The notes: generated by a model not told the origin, from the sequence alone. Shown: positions 1 through 10,773, numbered from the stretch's first letter. The stretch is 64,000 nucleotides of DNA from Caprella mutica (GCA_947561585.1 CANNZV010000324.1:248001-312000), one strand, 5' to 3'. Program-made: numbers and translations.

Positions 1-375
1 TAAATAAATGGTAAAAATGGTCTTTAGATCCAAAGTGAATGTTAAACATTCCAGTAAATTAATCATCAAATTTCTTCCCATATTTATTATATTCGTTAAG
101 TCAATTTCATGGAAATGATATATAACTACTCTAACGATAAAAACAATAATTTGACAATAATTACACTATGGGATCTGCTACTTTCGTTGATATACTAGTT
201 GACTAACTGTTAAGTTTTCGTTTCAGTCAGATGTTTCTTAATCACATAAGGGTACACAATTCTTATGAAGTTGAATTATAGTAGTACCACCTCGACAAGG
301 TATGTAGTGTTCAGTAGGTTCTTAATTTAGTTCACAATTCTTTCCTTGAAATATAAAGCATCCAAAGTAGGGTGC
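1..375. other. AT-rich DNA, no feature seen
   Basis: No reading frame with family resemblance, no tandem repeat and no terminal inverted repeat seen here. Confidence 0.4.
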
Positions 376-588
376 CAGGATAATTCGTCCCCGGACAATT
401 CGTCGCCGAATGAAAATATATGAGTAATGAATTATAATAATATTATAACTTATTGTAAATTAAAATTGAAACTAAATAATATAGAACTATATTTGTTATA
501 ATGATATTATTTTTACTCGTGACGGGACAATATAAACATTCGGACAATTGCCACCCCCGGACAATTGCCACCCGGACAATTGCCACCC
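376..588. repeat. Diverged patch of the 17-bp GGACAATT minisatellite
   Basis: At 541-588 there are three units of the type CGGACAATTGCCACCC, and at 376-412 two more diverged units (ATAATTCGTCC, GGACAATTCGTCGCC). GTGAC followed by GGGACAAT stands at 519-530, just before the first unit. The same unit and the same edge recur at the Y arrays near 27.05, 43.16 and 51.25 kb, although the surrounding DNA here is unrelated. This suggests a dispersed repeat family rather than a chance local array. Confidence 0.7.
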
Positions 589-1019
589 AACTAATTATTA
601 TCAGGCCTCTTAACTTAAAAGATAGTGATACAATATGCATATGATTGTTATATATTAATTATTTACATTTTAAGATACAAATTAGTTCATTCATCATTTA
701 TTGTTATATCATAAACATAAATATTTTATACGATTTATTCCGATCATACACTATAAATATTTCTATTATACAATTGATCTTTTCCATTAAAAATTAATAT
801 TTGTTCCTTTATCACCACTATCCTTATTAAGCAAACACCTATAATTTAATATATGGCAAGCTACTGTATTTAAAATCGGCGGCTCAAGTTATTTACATAT
901 TTTAAATTTTTCAAACTCCTTTTACATTTTTCATTATGAATTTTCAAACTTTTCTTTCTGTTCTAGTGACCGGTTTTATTCTATGACGCCTGTTATTAGT
1001 ATTTTACTGTAAGAAATAT
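589..1019. other. AT-rich DNA, no feature seen
   Basis: Mostly A/T; no supported frame or repeat. Confidence 0.4.
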
Positions 1020-1394
1020 GTTCATTTATTTATTTCAGCGCTGATGAATGTAACCTTGATATATTATTTGTATGTTAAAACGAGGATGTTAGAGCTATAA
1101 ATTGTTTTTTGAATTTTTTTTAAATCTTGCAAATTATTAAAATTAGAAGATCTCCATGCTCATCAGTGGTCTCTTTATATGTACAATGCAATATTCCATA
1201 ATTGTGTTTATAATTTAAGTTTCTTACCAATAAATAGAGATATTCACTCCAACATTAATCGGAATAATTTAGCTTCAAATGTTCCTATGTTCGAAAAATA
1301 TCAAACTCAGGAATGTATCACTTATGTAGCTGTTAAAATATGGAATTCCTTACCTGTTTTTGTGTCGGATAGTAATAGTAATAATAGTAATTAA
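1020..1394 (+). pseudogene. LINE reverse transcriptase 3' end relic
   Basis: The short frame from 1179 encodes FLPINRDIHSNINRNNL, a spaced P-x-F-x-K-Y stretch, then VKIWNSLP. In jockey/CR1-type non-LTR retrotransposons the C-terminus of the reverse transcriptase ORF typically shows HSxNTRN, a basic/aromatic spacer and a terminal WNSLP, and this order is what is seen. Only about 70 codons are open and the rest of the polymerase is missing upstream, so it is a 5'-truncated dead copy. The assignment rests on that motif order alone; the exact clade is not decidable. Confidence 0.6.
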
Positions 1395-2010
1395 ATATTT
1401 TGAAATCTTTAAGTATGCACATGGAAATATATTAACAATTTTATTATTTTACAGAATTAGCACGTGTTCATTAAAGAATCAATCCTATATTAGACCACAT
1501 TGGTGACGTCCTATCATTTAAAAGAAAACTAAAGAGCAGCATTCTAATAAATATTAGTTACTTTTATATTTATCTAGGTATTTTGTCATGTATTGAGAAT
1601 TCATATTTCGTATGATTTTTTAAATTTTTTTTTGGTGTTAGTATAGGAATAACAGTTTAATTCTCGGGTATTTAATAGGAATAACTTCAGGTGAATACCT
1701 ATCACCTCTTTCTGTATTCTCCTTTGATGCTTTTGTATCTTCTTCTTATTTCTTGGTACTTTATTCAGTCAAATTTAAATCTCAAATGTTAGTATGTCAA
1801 TTCTTTGGATAGACTCACCTCTGTATATTTTCTATTAAATAATTTATTTTAAAAGTTATATAGGTTTAGCTTAAAAGGGCCTTAAGTGTTCCATATGTGA
1901 TTTATATAAATACATTGTAAATATCAGAGCGACTTTCAAACTCTGATCATAATTAGGAAGGAACGTTTTCGAATAAGGAAAGAAAAATAAATGAATATAC
2001 AAAGACTTAC
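1395..2010. other. AT-rich DNA downstream of the glycosyltransferase exons
   Basis: I looked on the minus strand for the next chondroitin synthase exon (the region after the LHSY-like motif) and did not find one. It may lie outside the window. Confidence 0.4.
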
Positions 2011-2143
2011 CCACGTGGACGAAAAAACTCCCCGACTGAATATTGTCCAGGTAGCTGAGGGAAATGTTGTGAGTGAAGCCTGTGGTCGAAAGTTCCTTGA
2101 AAATTGACCCAATCTCAGTCTCTGTGGCTCTTATTGAATATTC
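2011..2143 (-). CDS. Candidate third exon of the CHSY1-like gene
   Basis: This 133-bp minus-strand stretch is bounded by a TTTCCAG acceptor (complement of 2144-2150) and a GTAAGT donor (complement of 2005-2010). Only one frame is open, and it is in phase with the preceding exon, which ends at a codon boundary. It encodes about 44 residues beginning EYSIRATETEIGSIF and ending SGSFFVHV. I do not recognise this peptide: it does not resemble the segment that follows the LHSY motif in vertebrate CHSY1. It could be a lineage-specific exon, an exon of a different minus-strand gene, or a chance frame. Splice sites, phase and relatively even base composition favour a real exon. Confidence 0.5.
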
Positions 2144-2481
2144 CTGGAAAGGATTACTTGATTTAATGAAGGCTATTTATATATAGTATAACCAAGCTAT
2201 AATTATTATATCACAGAATATAAATGTGATAACAGCAAGAGTAAGACTTAGCACCGATCATTCTTCTTTTTATTGCTTTCGAACTTTAATGAATGAGCAT
2301 AAATATTGTATAGTTACATGCCAATAACTTTCCAATTTGGATATTTTAATATAAATTTTCTCCAATTTTTTTTTTTTTTAAAAAGACAATATTTTTCCAA
2401 TTATTTATCTTATGAAAGCCAATTTAGAAAATAATTAAAGCTTTCTCTCTTTCTAAATCTTGAGATGATTAATCTCCTTAC

Positions 2482-2622
2482 CTGAGTGTAAATATGCATC
2501 CTGTACATGTGTAGAGGATTCTTGATAGGATGAATTGTTATTGGACGATGAAGATCTAAACTTTTCAAAGTTTCATCCATTGACGAATATGGCTCATACA
2601 TTTGAGTCATGATTTTCGTCAT
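2482..2622 (-). CDS. CHSY1-like: Chondroitin sulfate synthase-like, exon 2
   Basis: This 47-codon exon follows a CAG acceptor (complement of 2623-2625) and ends at CAG|GTAAGG. It continues exon 1 in phase 0. Its peptide includes DLHRPITIHPIKNPLHMYR, matching the conserved vertebrate CHSY1 segment that reads, in pattern, LHxxxxxxAITLHPNKNPxYxYRLH. In the family this stretch closes the N-terminal beta-1,3-glycosyltransferase domain. The intron to exon 1 is 698 bp (2623-3320). The remaining part of the protein, including the C-terminal GalNAc-transferase domain, was not found in the window. Confidence 0.88.
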
Positions 2623-3320
2623 CTGTTTGGGTTTAAGTAAGCTATAGTGAAATGAATATGAAGTGAAGCACCTACCTTTTCAACCAGTCGCAAAGTTTGA
2701 TATGTAGATTCAACTCTATTAATTGCAATTCACATTGTTGAAACTTTATTCAATTAAAAACTATATACAACCAACGCTTATAATACGTACCAAGGTAAAC
2801 GAAAAGTCACGAAACAGGCCATTACGAATATCAGGGTACCATTGAATACCAACGCCCATATGAACTTCTCTTTGAGGGGATATCTCAAAAAAAAATTATC
2901 ATACCAAACCATGAATAATTGATGCATTGAAATTGAATGACCCAATATTCCAGAAATTCTGTTTCGTCACGTTTGCGAATACCTTGCTACGAGCTGCCTG
3001 GACGAAAATTTTCATCAATATGAACGATTGCGAAGTTAATTCTTCAATCTCAATTGTCTTCTGTATTCGAAACTATTCCATTTTACTCTGTGTTCATAAA
3101 TACCGTTTTTTCGTCCTTCGAACTGTGTTTATATTTTCAAATAAACCCTTTATGTATACTTTTTAAGAATCATATTATAAAAATTATTTAATATTTGCAA
3201 TTCCAAAAGCTAATTAAAGTAACCTAAAGATTAAGTAACCTTTATTTATAAAAAGGTAATATTCTTATACCAAAAAATTAACATTAAAATAATTAAGCTA
3301 TTCCCTTCTGTTATAATTAC
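2623..3320 (-). other. Intron between glycosyltransferase exons 1 and 2
   Basis: It has a GT start (complement of 3319-3320) and an AG end (complement of 2623-2624) and is AT-rich. A plus-strand frame at 2927-3166 inside it has no recognisable content. Confidence 0.8.
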
Positions 3321-4127
3321 TTCATAATTCCAAGTACAAGGAACTCCTGAGAATTTTTGAATGCATCTGCCAACTTCCACATCTTCATGATTTGAATAGG
3401 ACATCTTGAGGCACTCTCCAATGTGAGGACCGACCTTAGCCAAAGCTGCACGACTGAGGATTATTCCAGGTCCACTCATGCAGTAGTTCTCGTCCTCTAA
3501 TAGAGATAGCGTTCCAATTTCATCCTTAATTTCTTTGCCCATCTGACCAATGTAGAATATTTCTGAACTGTTAATAGAGCGCAGAAACTTTTCTAGTCTC
3601 TCTGGTATGATGTATACATCGTCATCTGTTCGGATGAAGAACTCGAAACTGTTTAGGTGGTGATCGTACATGAACTTGAGCATCATGAATGCTTTCTTGA
3701 GGGGAGGGTAAGAGTCATCAACCCCTTTCAGGCGGATCAGAGGGACATCACCCTTACCTGCCTCGGCATTCTCTTCAGTAAATATTGTCACTTTTCCCGG
3801 TATTTTGGTCACCCAGGTATCAATCACTGCAGTCATTCTAGTATCTAAAAATATCTGTGTTGTCAGCACACCCAGAAATACCAATTGTTTTTCTCTGGTC
3901 AAAATATTCTTTGTATAAATCAAATTTTCATCCATAGTTATTTTATCTAATGACTCCTTTTCAAGGCAGTGATGAAAAAATGTGTGGAACGGTTTCATAA
4001 GGTTTAAGTTTATGCCAATTCCTACATAAATGAATAAAATTAACACAAGACTATCAAGAAATGAAGTAATGGAATATGATTTTCTGATGAATCTTCTTCC
4101 ATTTCGGTTTTCACTTATTTTCAGCAT
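3321..4127 (-). CDS. CHSY1-like: Chondroitin sulfate synthase-like, exon 1
   Basis: 269 codons from ATG (4127) to a GAA|GTAATT donor. The protein is a type II Golgi enzyme of the chondroitin synthase family, which adds alternating GlcA and GalNAc to chondroitin chains. Residues about 23-38 form the single membrane anchor. From residue 80 the beta-1,3-glycosyltransferase fold follows: FLGVLTTQ, DTW, IPGKV, RLKGVDDSYPP, the metal-binding DDD at 168-170 (RTDDDVYI), NSSE, CMSGPG, and NHEDVEVGRC at 246-255. Order and spacing match vertebrate CHSY1/CHSY3 closely. Upstream, TTTTTTCAG lies 14 bases before the ATG, so a 5'UTR intron is likely. Translating past the donor gives only a short unrelated tail, supporting the splice. 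CHSY1 versus its CHPF relative is not formally resolved, though the DDD favours a catalytic CHSY. Confidence 0.9.
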
Positions 4128-4141
4128 CTTAACATGTCATT

Positions 4142-4344
4142 CTGAAAAAATATCATGAATAGTAAATAATTTTTCAAACTTTTATATATATCATAAGAAC
4201 TTAATTGTTATTTTTTACATAAACATGAAACCATCCGTATTGACCATCAACTACCCTTAACATCAGACACCGAGAGATATAATAACTTCGCTCTCGGCAT
4301 TCTAACCAAATTTCCTATGGAACCTTCATGGCAGGCAATCATCT
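4142..4344. other. Upstream flank of the glycosyltransferase gene
   Basis: Short AT-rich stretch. No promoter motif can be named with confidence; the true transcription start may lie further up beyond a 5'UTR intron. Confidence 0.3.
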
Positions 4345-4758
4345 AAATAAATACCAAATATATTTATGTATTTAAGAGTTAAAATTATATTTACGTATCG
4401 GCGTAAATCTGCGTAAATCACATAAATTAGTTGTACTGTGGTGACGTGTGGCAGCGTAGAAATACAGTTTGGTTAACTTCTAAGCACACATCAGTCCACG
4501 TTTTCATGGAGTACATACACATGCGCAACACACATCACCCAATCACAGCTCTGCTCTCTCAGTTGCAAATGTCTTATATACCTATGTATTTATTTCTCCT
4601 TATATGTTAAATATTCTTACTTGAAATTGGGTACACGTTAGTTTAGAATATATACTAACAACTTGTAAAAATACAGTTTATAAATAAGAATTGTGTTTTT
4701 TGTAAACCCATAGTCAAACCTTCCCATATATTCTGATAGTTAAACTCATTAGGGTTAA
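4345..4758 (-). repeat. Interspersed repeat, inverted copy
   Basis: Read on the minus strand, this about 410-bp segment matches 32164-32604 and 56157-56597 (upstream of the W genes) and, with a gap, 23628-23977. Shared landmarks are CCCTAATGAGTTTGAC at one end, AGAGAGCAGAGCTGTGATTG, CAAACTGTATTTCT, and ATATATTTGGTAT at the other end. Because this copy lies outside the zinc-finger locus it defines the likely element limits. No coding capacity and no clear terminal repeat seen, so its class (SINE-like, MITE, or a copied piece of a zinc-finger unit) is open. Confidence 0.75.
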
Positions 4759-4799
4759 ATCTAATTTTGAAATTACTGGGTACCCACAGTCTGCTCTGT

Positions 4800-5050
4800 A
4801 TTTGGTCTCAATTTTTCATACAGGGTAACAAGGCCTCAGAATGGGCTCGCAGAGGCTTACTACGGATCCAAAAAATTTCGCTCCCAAAACTAATTTCCTT
4901 GATGAGGCCTCGCAGAGAGAACCTCCTAGAGCGGCACCACCACGGAATTATATTTTTCAAATTATTTCCCCTGACAAAGGCTCGCAGAGAGCTTCACCTC
5001 GATGATTTTTGTTTTTCAAATATTATTTCCTTGATGAAGCCTCCCGGAGA
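4800..5050. repeat. Degenerate tandem repeat, about 65-bp unit
   Basis: About three imperfect copies: CCTTGATGAGGCCTCGCAGA near 4897, CCCTGACAAAGGCTCGCAGA near 4968 and CCTTGATGAAGCCTCCCGGA near 5030, each followed by an A/T-rich TTTTCAAATTATT spacer. Open frames here look incidental. Confidence 0.55.
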
Positions 5051-6031
5051 CCCAGTAAACATTACAATGTCGGGCCAACGTTAGCCCAATTCAGAACGAA
5101 ACTCTGGGCCAACGCTGTCTTGCCGGTCTTGATGTATTGAGTCAGCACAGGCCCGACTTTGGCCCACCTCACGGATATCCACCGGCCCAGAACAGTATAA
5201 CCACGTATAAACGTCTTATTGGTCGTTTATCAACCACTTATTGGTATACATGCATGACAACTTAACGTTATCATGCATGTCTACGGTCAGTGCTATTTTC
5301 ATATTAGAGGTGTATTAATTATATTACGCTATACAGAGCACGTGAAGACAACAGTTACTTCTAACAATGTAGTAACTGTCCTACAAATTCATTTTACAGA
5401 TCAAATCAGGGGAAAAAATTCAAACTCAAATCAGGTTCCCAATTCAAACTTAAATCTATATTATTTTTCCTACGCTAATTTATTCAAATATTAATTTTTT
5501 TATTTCAAATTGAATAGAAAATATAATCTTCAATGTGAATAGTTATTTTAAACGAAAAAATATCTTTTTAAACTAAATATATGAATTAACTAGCAGCCAA
5601 GATCATTTTTATGAAGGAAATAATTAAAGCGTTAAATTAATAATTGAAGGGATAGCAGCCTCATTTATATTAAATTGCCAGAAACGGCTACAATTTCAAA
5701 GATATACCTAATTGAGAATATTAAATTGACTATTTGATGTAATTGAAGTTAGGAGAGATCGTTCACACCTAACCTCTCTGATTGTCTGTCGATAACTGCC
5801 AAATAGAACCGGTAGGCCAGTATAATAAATATAATGGTAATTCGAAAAATCACTGGATTGGTTAATTAATGTTTCCCTTCATTGGGCCAGTGCTGTTTGG
5901 CAACCGTTGGCCCAATATCGTTTTCATTGCTTTGCCCCAAGGTGTAATAGCACTGGCGTGCCAATTCCCGATCGTGTCTTTACTTTGCCAATATTTACCG
6001 ACGTTGGCCCGATAGTGCAATGTTATCAGGG
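5051..6031. mobile_element. Non-autonomous DNA element with GGGCCAACGT subterminal repeats
   Basis: The left end (ATTACAATGTCGGGCCAACG near 5061) is repeated inverted at the right end (complement of ACGTTGGCCCGATAGTGCAA at 6001-6020). Both ends also carry several further GGGCCAAC/GGCCCA words (5111, 5140-5190; 5881, 5906). The core is A/T-rich and codes for nothing. A clear target-site duplication was not found, so the superfamily is undetermined. Element limits are approximate to within about 10 bp. Confidence 0.65.
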
Positions 6032-6814
6032 AACTTCATCTAGGTGTTTTTTTCATTTTGATGGAGATAGAATCATTGAAAGATAACGGAAGAGAGACAG
6101 TTTATTACCATGTAGAATATATTAGTGGTTATTTAATAATAATAAATTCAAAATAAATAACAGGACGCAAAATGATCGAATTGGAAATGTGAAATTAACG
6201 TAATCTAATGTCAGAGTTTACTGATTCTAATAGTAATAATACGTATGCTTTTTAAATAACTTCAGAATATTAAAACAGTAAAATTAATTGAGCACCGTTC
6301 CAACTTAGCTTATCAGCGACAGCCAAATATTCCTATGTTATCCGTACGGGAAAAAAAAATTGTTCATTAACATCTGTATAGCTGACGATTCACTTAATCA
6401 TGTAGAATTTTAATTCGATATTTGAATGCATAATATCTAACCGCATTCATTGCTGTAAAGTTTATCGAAATAAAAAAAATAGGAGTTATTTAATGGGTGT
6501 TTTGTGAGAGTATGTGGCTCTTGGTTCCAAATGATAGCACAAAACAACTCGAAAAGACAGGCAGTTAGCCACTGACAGTGACTAACGTGAGAACGACCAC
6601 AAACAAAGTCCTAAATAACAAATAGCTTTTTCATTTTTTAAAATAATTTCAATAAACTTTACAACAATGAATCTGCTTAGAGACTAGACATTCATATATC
6701 GAATTATAAATCTCCAAGATCAACTAAATCGGCCACCCTCCGTATAAGGAGGGTGGCCTTATTTTGGGACAGCATTCTGTAGATGTGGCACATCAGCAAA
6801 GTTAAAGTTGCCTT
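6032..6814. other. AT-rich spacer with one strong hairpin
   Basis: Nothing is recognised apart from the hairpin at 6731-6758, listed separately. Confidence 0.4.
6731..6758. other. Perfect 11-bp hairpin
   Basis: GGCCACCCTCC, a six-base loop GTATAA, then GGAGGGTGGCC. The GC-rich stem stands out in AT-rich DNA. It is followed by TTATTTT on the plus strand. Function unknown; it could be a transposon end structure or a transcript hairpin. Confidence 0.75.
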
Positions 6815-8925
6815 AGGGTATGGTTACTATGGATGCGTATTCAAGCGATTTTTCGCACTGACGACATCTGATGAAATCGGATGAAAATCAAATTCATACT
6901 TTCCAATGGAAGTGGTTACAGTGCAGCGATTTAGTCGTCAGAATACGTACGAAGTCGTCAGAACAACTTCAGCGTTCAAACAACTTTGATTTTTTCATGT
7001 GACTAGCGCTAGATTCGGTAATTTTTGTGTTTAGTTCTCTTACTTTCGATTGCTATTACTGTTTACCCTTGCGTTTTGGAAATATATTAATCGATACTAT
7101 CTGGAATAATACAGATATTATTTAATTATTTATAATATGTATTTGTTTATATAAAGGCTTGAATTGGTTGTTACTCTGTAATTTAGGTATTTTAAAAATT
7201 TTGTGTGATGAAAATAATAATCAAACTAGCGTCGCGTCTATTATTTCAGAGGCACACATGTAGGATTTTAATTCCTCCCGAACATTACCTCAAATAAACA
7301 TACTTTAGACCCCAATTTTAATTGGGCAGAAACATTCTGACGATCAGAAATTGTATAATATAATAATTCTATTTAAATTTCATGTCGATTGGAGTTTCCT
7401 TTGACATTCTATTTGTTGTAAGTTTAAAAGTTCCTAGCCAGAGAAAACTTCAAACCAGTCACTGACCCAAAAACGAGCATTTACAGGTGAACCATGATGC
7501 AAGAATTGTCTCAGGGAAGTTCAGTCGGGCAGAACACTTTCCATGAAAAACTCCTATTTAAGAGTCAGTTCTGCCAGTTCAATACGTCCAGTCCAACCAA
7601 TTACCAAGTAAAGGAATATTAGAGAGATGTGAGCTAACTACAAAGATTTCCAACGTAAAGCCTATTACAAAAGCGAAACTACTCTAAATCCAACTACAGC
7701 AACTACTAAAACTACCCGAAACTACACTAAATCAAGCTACAGCTTCTACTAAATCTGACCTATTTCAATGAGGCTAGTAAGAGATTTCTCTACAAATACC
7801 AACTATTCTCAACTCTACATATGAGACACAAAAGCTAAAACCTAAGGAAAAATGTACAACAGCCCTAATCTACTACAAAATAAACCTACAATGAACTACC
7901 AAATCATGAACCCCTAAAAATCTTGTAAACGATGGACTAGCAACTGACGGCTGAAGTGATCTCTGGTGAAGGAAGGGAACATAGAGTAAGTTTAATATTT
8001 ACTGTACTTTTAAAATAGACTGTTCCAATTCTCAATTCAATGAAAGAAACCCTAACGTAAATTCCGAAACTTAGACATGCCAGAGGAAATTTTCATACTG
8101 CTTATAACTATAAATTATTAACTTAAACTTATTACTGTAAATTGATTACTATTACTTAACTGTTACTATTACTTGACTGTTACTATTACTTGACTGTTAC
8201 TATTACTTAACTGTTACGATTACTTAACTGTTACTATTACTTAACTGTTACTATTACTTGACTGTTATTATTACTTAACTGTTACTATTACTTGACTGTT
8301 ATTATTACTTAACTGTTACTATTACTTAACTGTTACTATTACTTAACTGTTACTATTACTTGACTGTTACTATTACTTAACTGTTACTATTACTTAACTG
8401 TTACTATTACTTGACTGTTATTATTACTTAACTGTTACTATTACTTGACTGTTATTATTACTTGACTGTTATTATTACTTGACTGTTATTATTACTTGAC
8501 TGTTACTATTACTTGACTGTTATTATTACTTGACTACTATAACGTAAACCTATTACCTAAACTAAATATATTTCATAACCAATTTAATAATCTTCTTCTA
8601 TAGTTTTATTCTAATTCCTATCTTTATATTTCAGTGTTAGTGCAGGCTCGGTTCACATGAGTATCACATCTTCATGGCTAAATCCTAGAGTTAAATTCCA
8701 TATATCCCAAAATTAATATTGCCTTAAACTTCAAAAATTTCGCCTAAAATTGTTTATATAGATTTATTAAAACTCAAAAAACTAAAACCAATATTAATTT
8801 ACCCACTGGCTAATTATTTCCCAAGTTTCTTATAGAAATCGCGTACAGTGTAACCACCTCGCACTGACGATATCGTCAGTATGAAAAATCGCTCGAATAC
8901 GCGTCTTCAATCTCTATCAAGTAAT
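6815..8925. mobile_element. Putative DNA element with about 100-bp inverted ends
   Basis: The left end at 6833-6885 (GCGTATTCAAGCGATTTTTC, then a CACTGACGA word) is matched by the complement of 8870-8910 (GCGTATTCGAGCGATTTTTC, then ACTGACGA). A second shared word, GTGGTTACA with GCGATTT, lies further inside at 6911-6930 and, inverted, near 8838-8862. The interior has no transposase frame and includes a 17-bp tandem array. Target-site duplication not determined. Confidence 0.6.
8145..8535. repeat. 17-bp minisatellite, about 23 copies
   Basis: The unit is TTACTATTACTTAACTG, with a common variant in which AACTG is GACTG and another with TTATTATTAC. It sits in the interior of the 6.8-8.9 kb element. 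The sequence is unrelated to the GGACAATT family although the unit length is the same. Confidence 0.93.
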
Positions 8926-9019
8926 GGGGGTCAAAAGTGCCTGCGGTTGGGGTTTTAGGAGAGAGGGGGGTTAATTATTTTAGACGTATGCGCACGGTCA
9001 GTATGTCCCGATATGCGGA

Positions 9020-9232
9020 CGGGTTCAGCAGAAAATACTCTATCGAAATATATCATAAAAAATACATAAGAGAGCTATAGGAACGAAATGGCACACGTTC
9101 TCCTAACAAACTCAAAGAGAAAAAGAATGCAGACTTCAAGCCATTATTTCGCAAAGTCGGAAGAAGTTACCAAAAATATGATTAGCGGGTTCAACAGAAA
9201 ATACTCTATCGAAATATATCATAAAAAAATAG
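9020..9232 (+). repeat. Direct repeat pair, about 45 bp
   Basis: GAAAATACTCTATCGAAATA with its flanks occurs at about 9030 and again at about 9197, about 167 bp apart. It lies just upstream of the Cys-rich pseudogene and may record a local duplication within that element. Confidence 0.75.
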
Positions 9233-9242
9233 TACTAATCAA

Positions 9243-9813
9243 GTGCATGACATTGGCGAGGGAGCTTTCCTCAAAAAATTTAAAACCAGTGCGCACTTCC
9301 GTGAACAAGCGGATCTGTTCGACAGACAGGCAGTGTCTAGTGATGATGTTGTAGAAGGAAGAGATAAAGCCATGTCTTGCCCTTACAATGGGAAGCCTGA
9401 AGAGTCCCTAAACGTGTTGCAACATATACGTTTCTACCAGAAAGTCTCGCTTCCAGGCCTTCTCATGTGCAAACTCAAAGTCTACAACCCACATCATCAG
9501 CAGAAAAACACCACAGCCTTAATGTGTACTACCAAGTCAAGAAGTGGAAGGATATTGCAGCTAATGATTTATGGCCAGTCAAATGTGACTGGCGTGAAAT
9601 CAGTGGAGGACTCGTGTCCGTACAGAGAGAATTGCCCCCAGCACCACAAGAGCTACTCAAAGTATACGCTGCAATTTCCAGACAGACCGCAGCAGTCTGA
9701 TTAATTGCACTTACAAGAAATACGACACAGATTGCTCAGCTGCATGTGGCAACTGTAGAGGGTCGGCATATACGAACTCAAGCCAAGTTTCATGTATCAG
9801 CGATGATGATTGA
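9243..9813 (+). pseudogene. Decayed transposon-associated Cys-rich protein
   Basis: Three successive frames together follow one known kind of protein common in repeat-rich invertebrate genomes. Frame one gives VHDIGEGAFLKKF-like text, FREQADLF, then YNGKPEESLNVL and RFYQKVS. The next frame, from about 9467, gives QPTSSAEKHHSLNVYYQVKK then ELPPAPQELLKV. The last, from 9670, gives CNF, DCSAACGNCRGSA and TNSSQVSC to a stop at 9811. The intact pattern is LPPTSxAAxxHSLRVYxQV, LPPAP, then a CxC/CxxC cysteine cluster resembling CXC-type metal-binding motifs. Here at least two frameshifts and several lost cysteines mark it as dead. Family function unknown to me. Confidence 0.65.
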
Positions 9814-9819
9814 TAAAGC

Positions 9820-10020
9820 CCAGTATACGCTTCATCCACATTCTGAGTTGGATGGAGTAGTGGAAGAGAACCCATTTGGTTTGTTTTCTCTCAGTAAACG
9901 CTCCATCCACGCTCTGAGTTGGGTAGAGTGGTGTAAGAGAACCCCATTTGTTTGTGTTTTCTATCAGTCCACGCTTCATCCATACTGTGAGCTGGATGGA
10001 GTAGTTGAAGAGAACCCCCT
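9820..10020. repeat. Three imperfect tandem copies, about 75 bp
   Basis: Each copy runs: ACGCT(T/C)CATCCA, a spacer, GAG(T/C)TGG(A/G)T(G/A)GAG, AGAGAACCCC, TTTGTTT. Inside each copy CTCCATCCA and TGGATGGAG-like words face each other, so each can fold as a short hairpin. It follows directly on the Cys-rich pseudogene and is probably part of the same dead element. Confidence 0.75.
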
Positions 10021-10029
10021 TTTTTGTGT

Positions 10030-10350
10030 ATTCATTCATTTCAATTGATTCGTGGCCACAGAAAATATATTTTTAGAACTTCATATCAAAGCCCTAAGTC
10101 AGTAAGAAGAGGAAATATTTGAAAATATCAGGATTATGCAGCCATTTCTTGGAAAATGGCCGCCATTCGAGTTTTTTGGTCAGGTGTAGCCTATTGAAAT
10201 GTGTTTCATTGGATTCCTGGCCCTAGAAAATGCATGTTTGTTACTTAAATTCAAAGCCATGTGTCATTTAGAAAAAAAGATTTTGGGAAATATGAGGTTT
10301 ATAGCGGCCATTTTTCAAAATGGCCGCCATGGAACCATCCGCCATCGGGA
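10030..10350. repeat. Two diverged about 150-bp copies with GGCCGCCAT hairpins
   Basis: Copy one, about 10030-10190, and copy two, about 10200-10350, share ATTCxTGGCC, AGAAAAT, TCAAAGCC, GAAATAT and AAAATGGCCGCCAT. In the second copy GCGGCCATTTT and AAAATGGCCGC form an 11-bp stem at 10304-10327. Probably the 3' part of the element that carried the Cys-rich gene. Confidence 0.6.
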
Positions 10351-10773
10351 TTCCTAAAGAGTTTTTATATGTTATAGTCCACACCTCCATGAACATAAAA
10401 CAGGTGAAACAAAATCTGTTGCAATTGGTCCGAGGTCATATCAAATAATGGCTGTACTATTCTTGTTACAGTATATAATTTCTTAAAATTACTAATTTAA
10501 ACTGATATACATCTAATTTAAGGGGACCGTCTCCCTCAAATCTGAATAAATTGGTATTATTTTTTTTGGAATAAAATGATGTCTTACAGCCTCCCGGAGA
10601 ACGTGTTAAAATATTAGAGCTAAAAATAATCTAGAAGGGCTTCAAAATTTTTTTTACAATATTATAAATCATACCTGTCAGGTCTGTCAAAAGACCTGTC
10701 AGCACTGGTATTGAGGGTTTATTTGGATCTCACATCAAAGCATGAATATAAGACTATGATACATGAAACTGAA
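10351..10773. other. Spacer with a lone TTAAGGGGACCG end
   Basis: TTAAGGGGACCGT at 10518-10530 matches the outer end of the TTAA element seen beside the X genes (for example 38419-38431), but the following bases differ and no partner end was found. CCTGTCAGGTCTGTCAAAAG near 10675 is a short imperfect palindrome. No gene seen. Confidence 0.35.
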
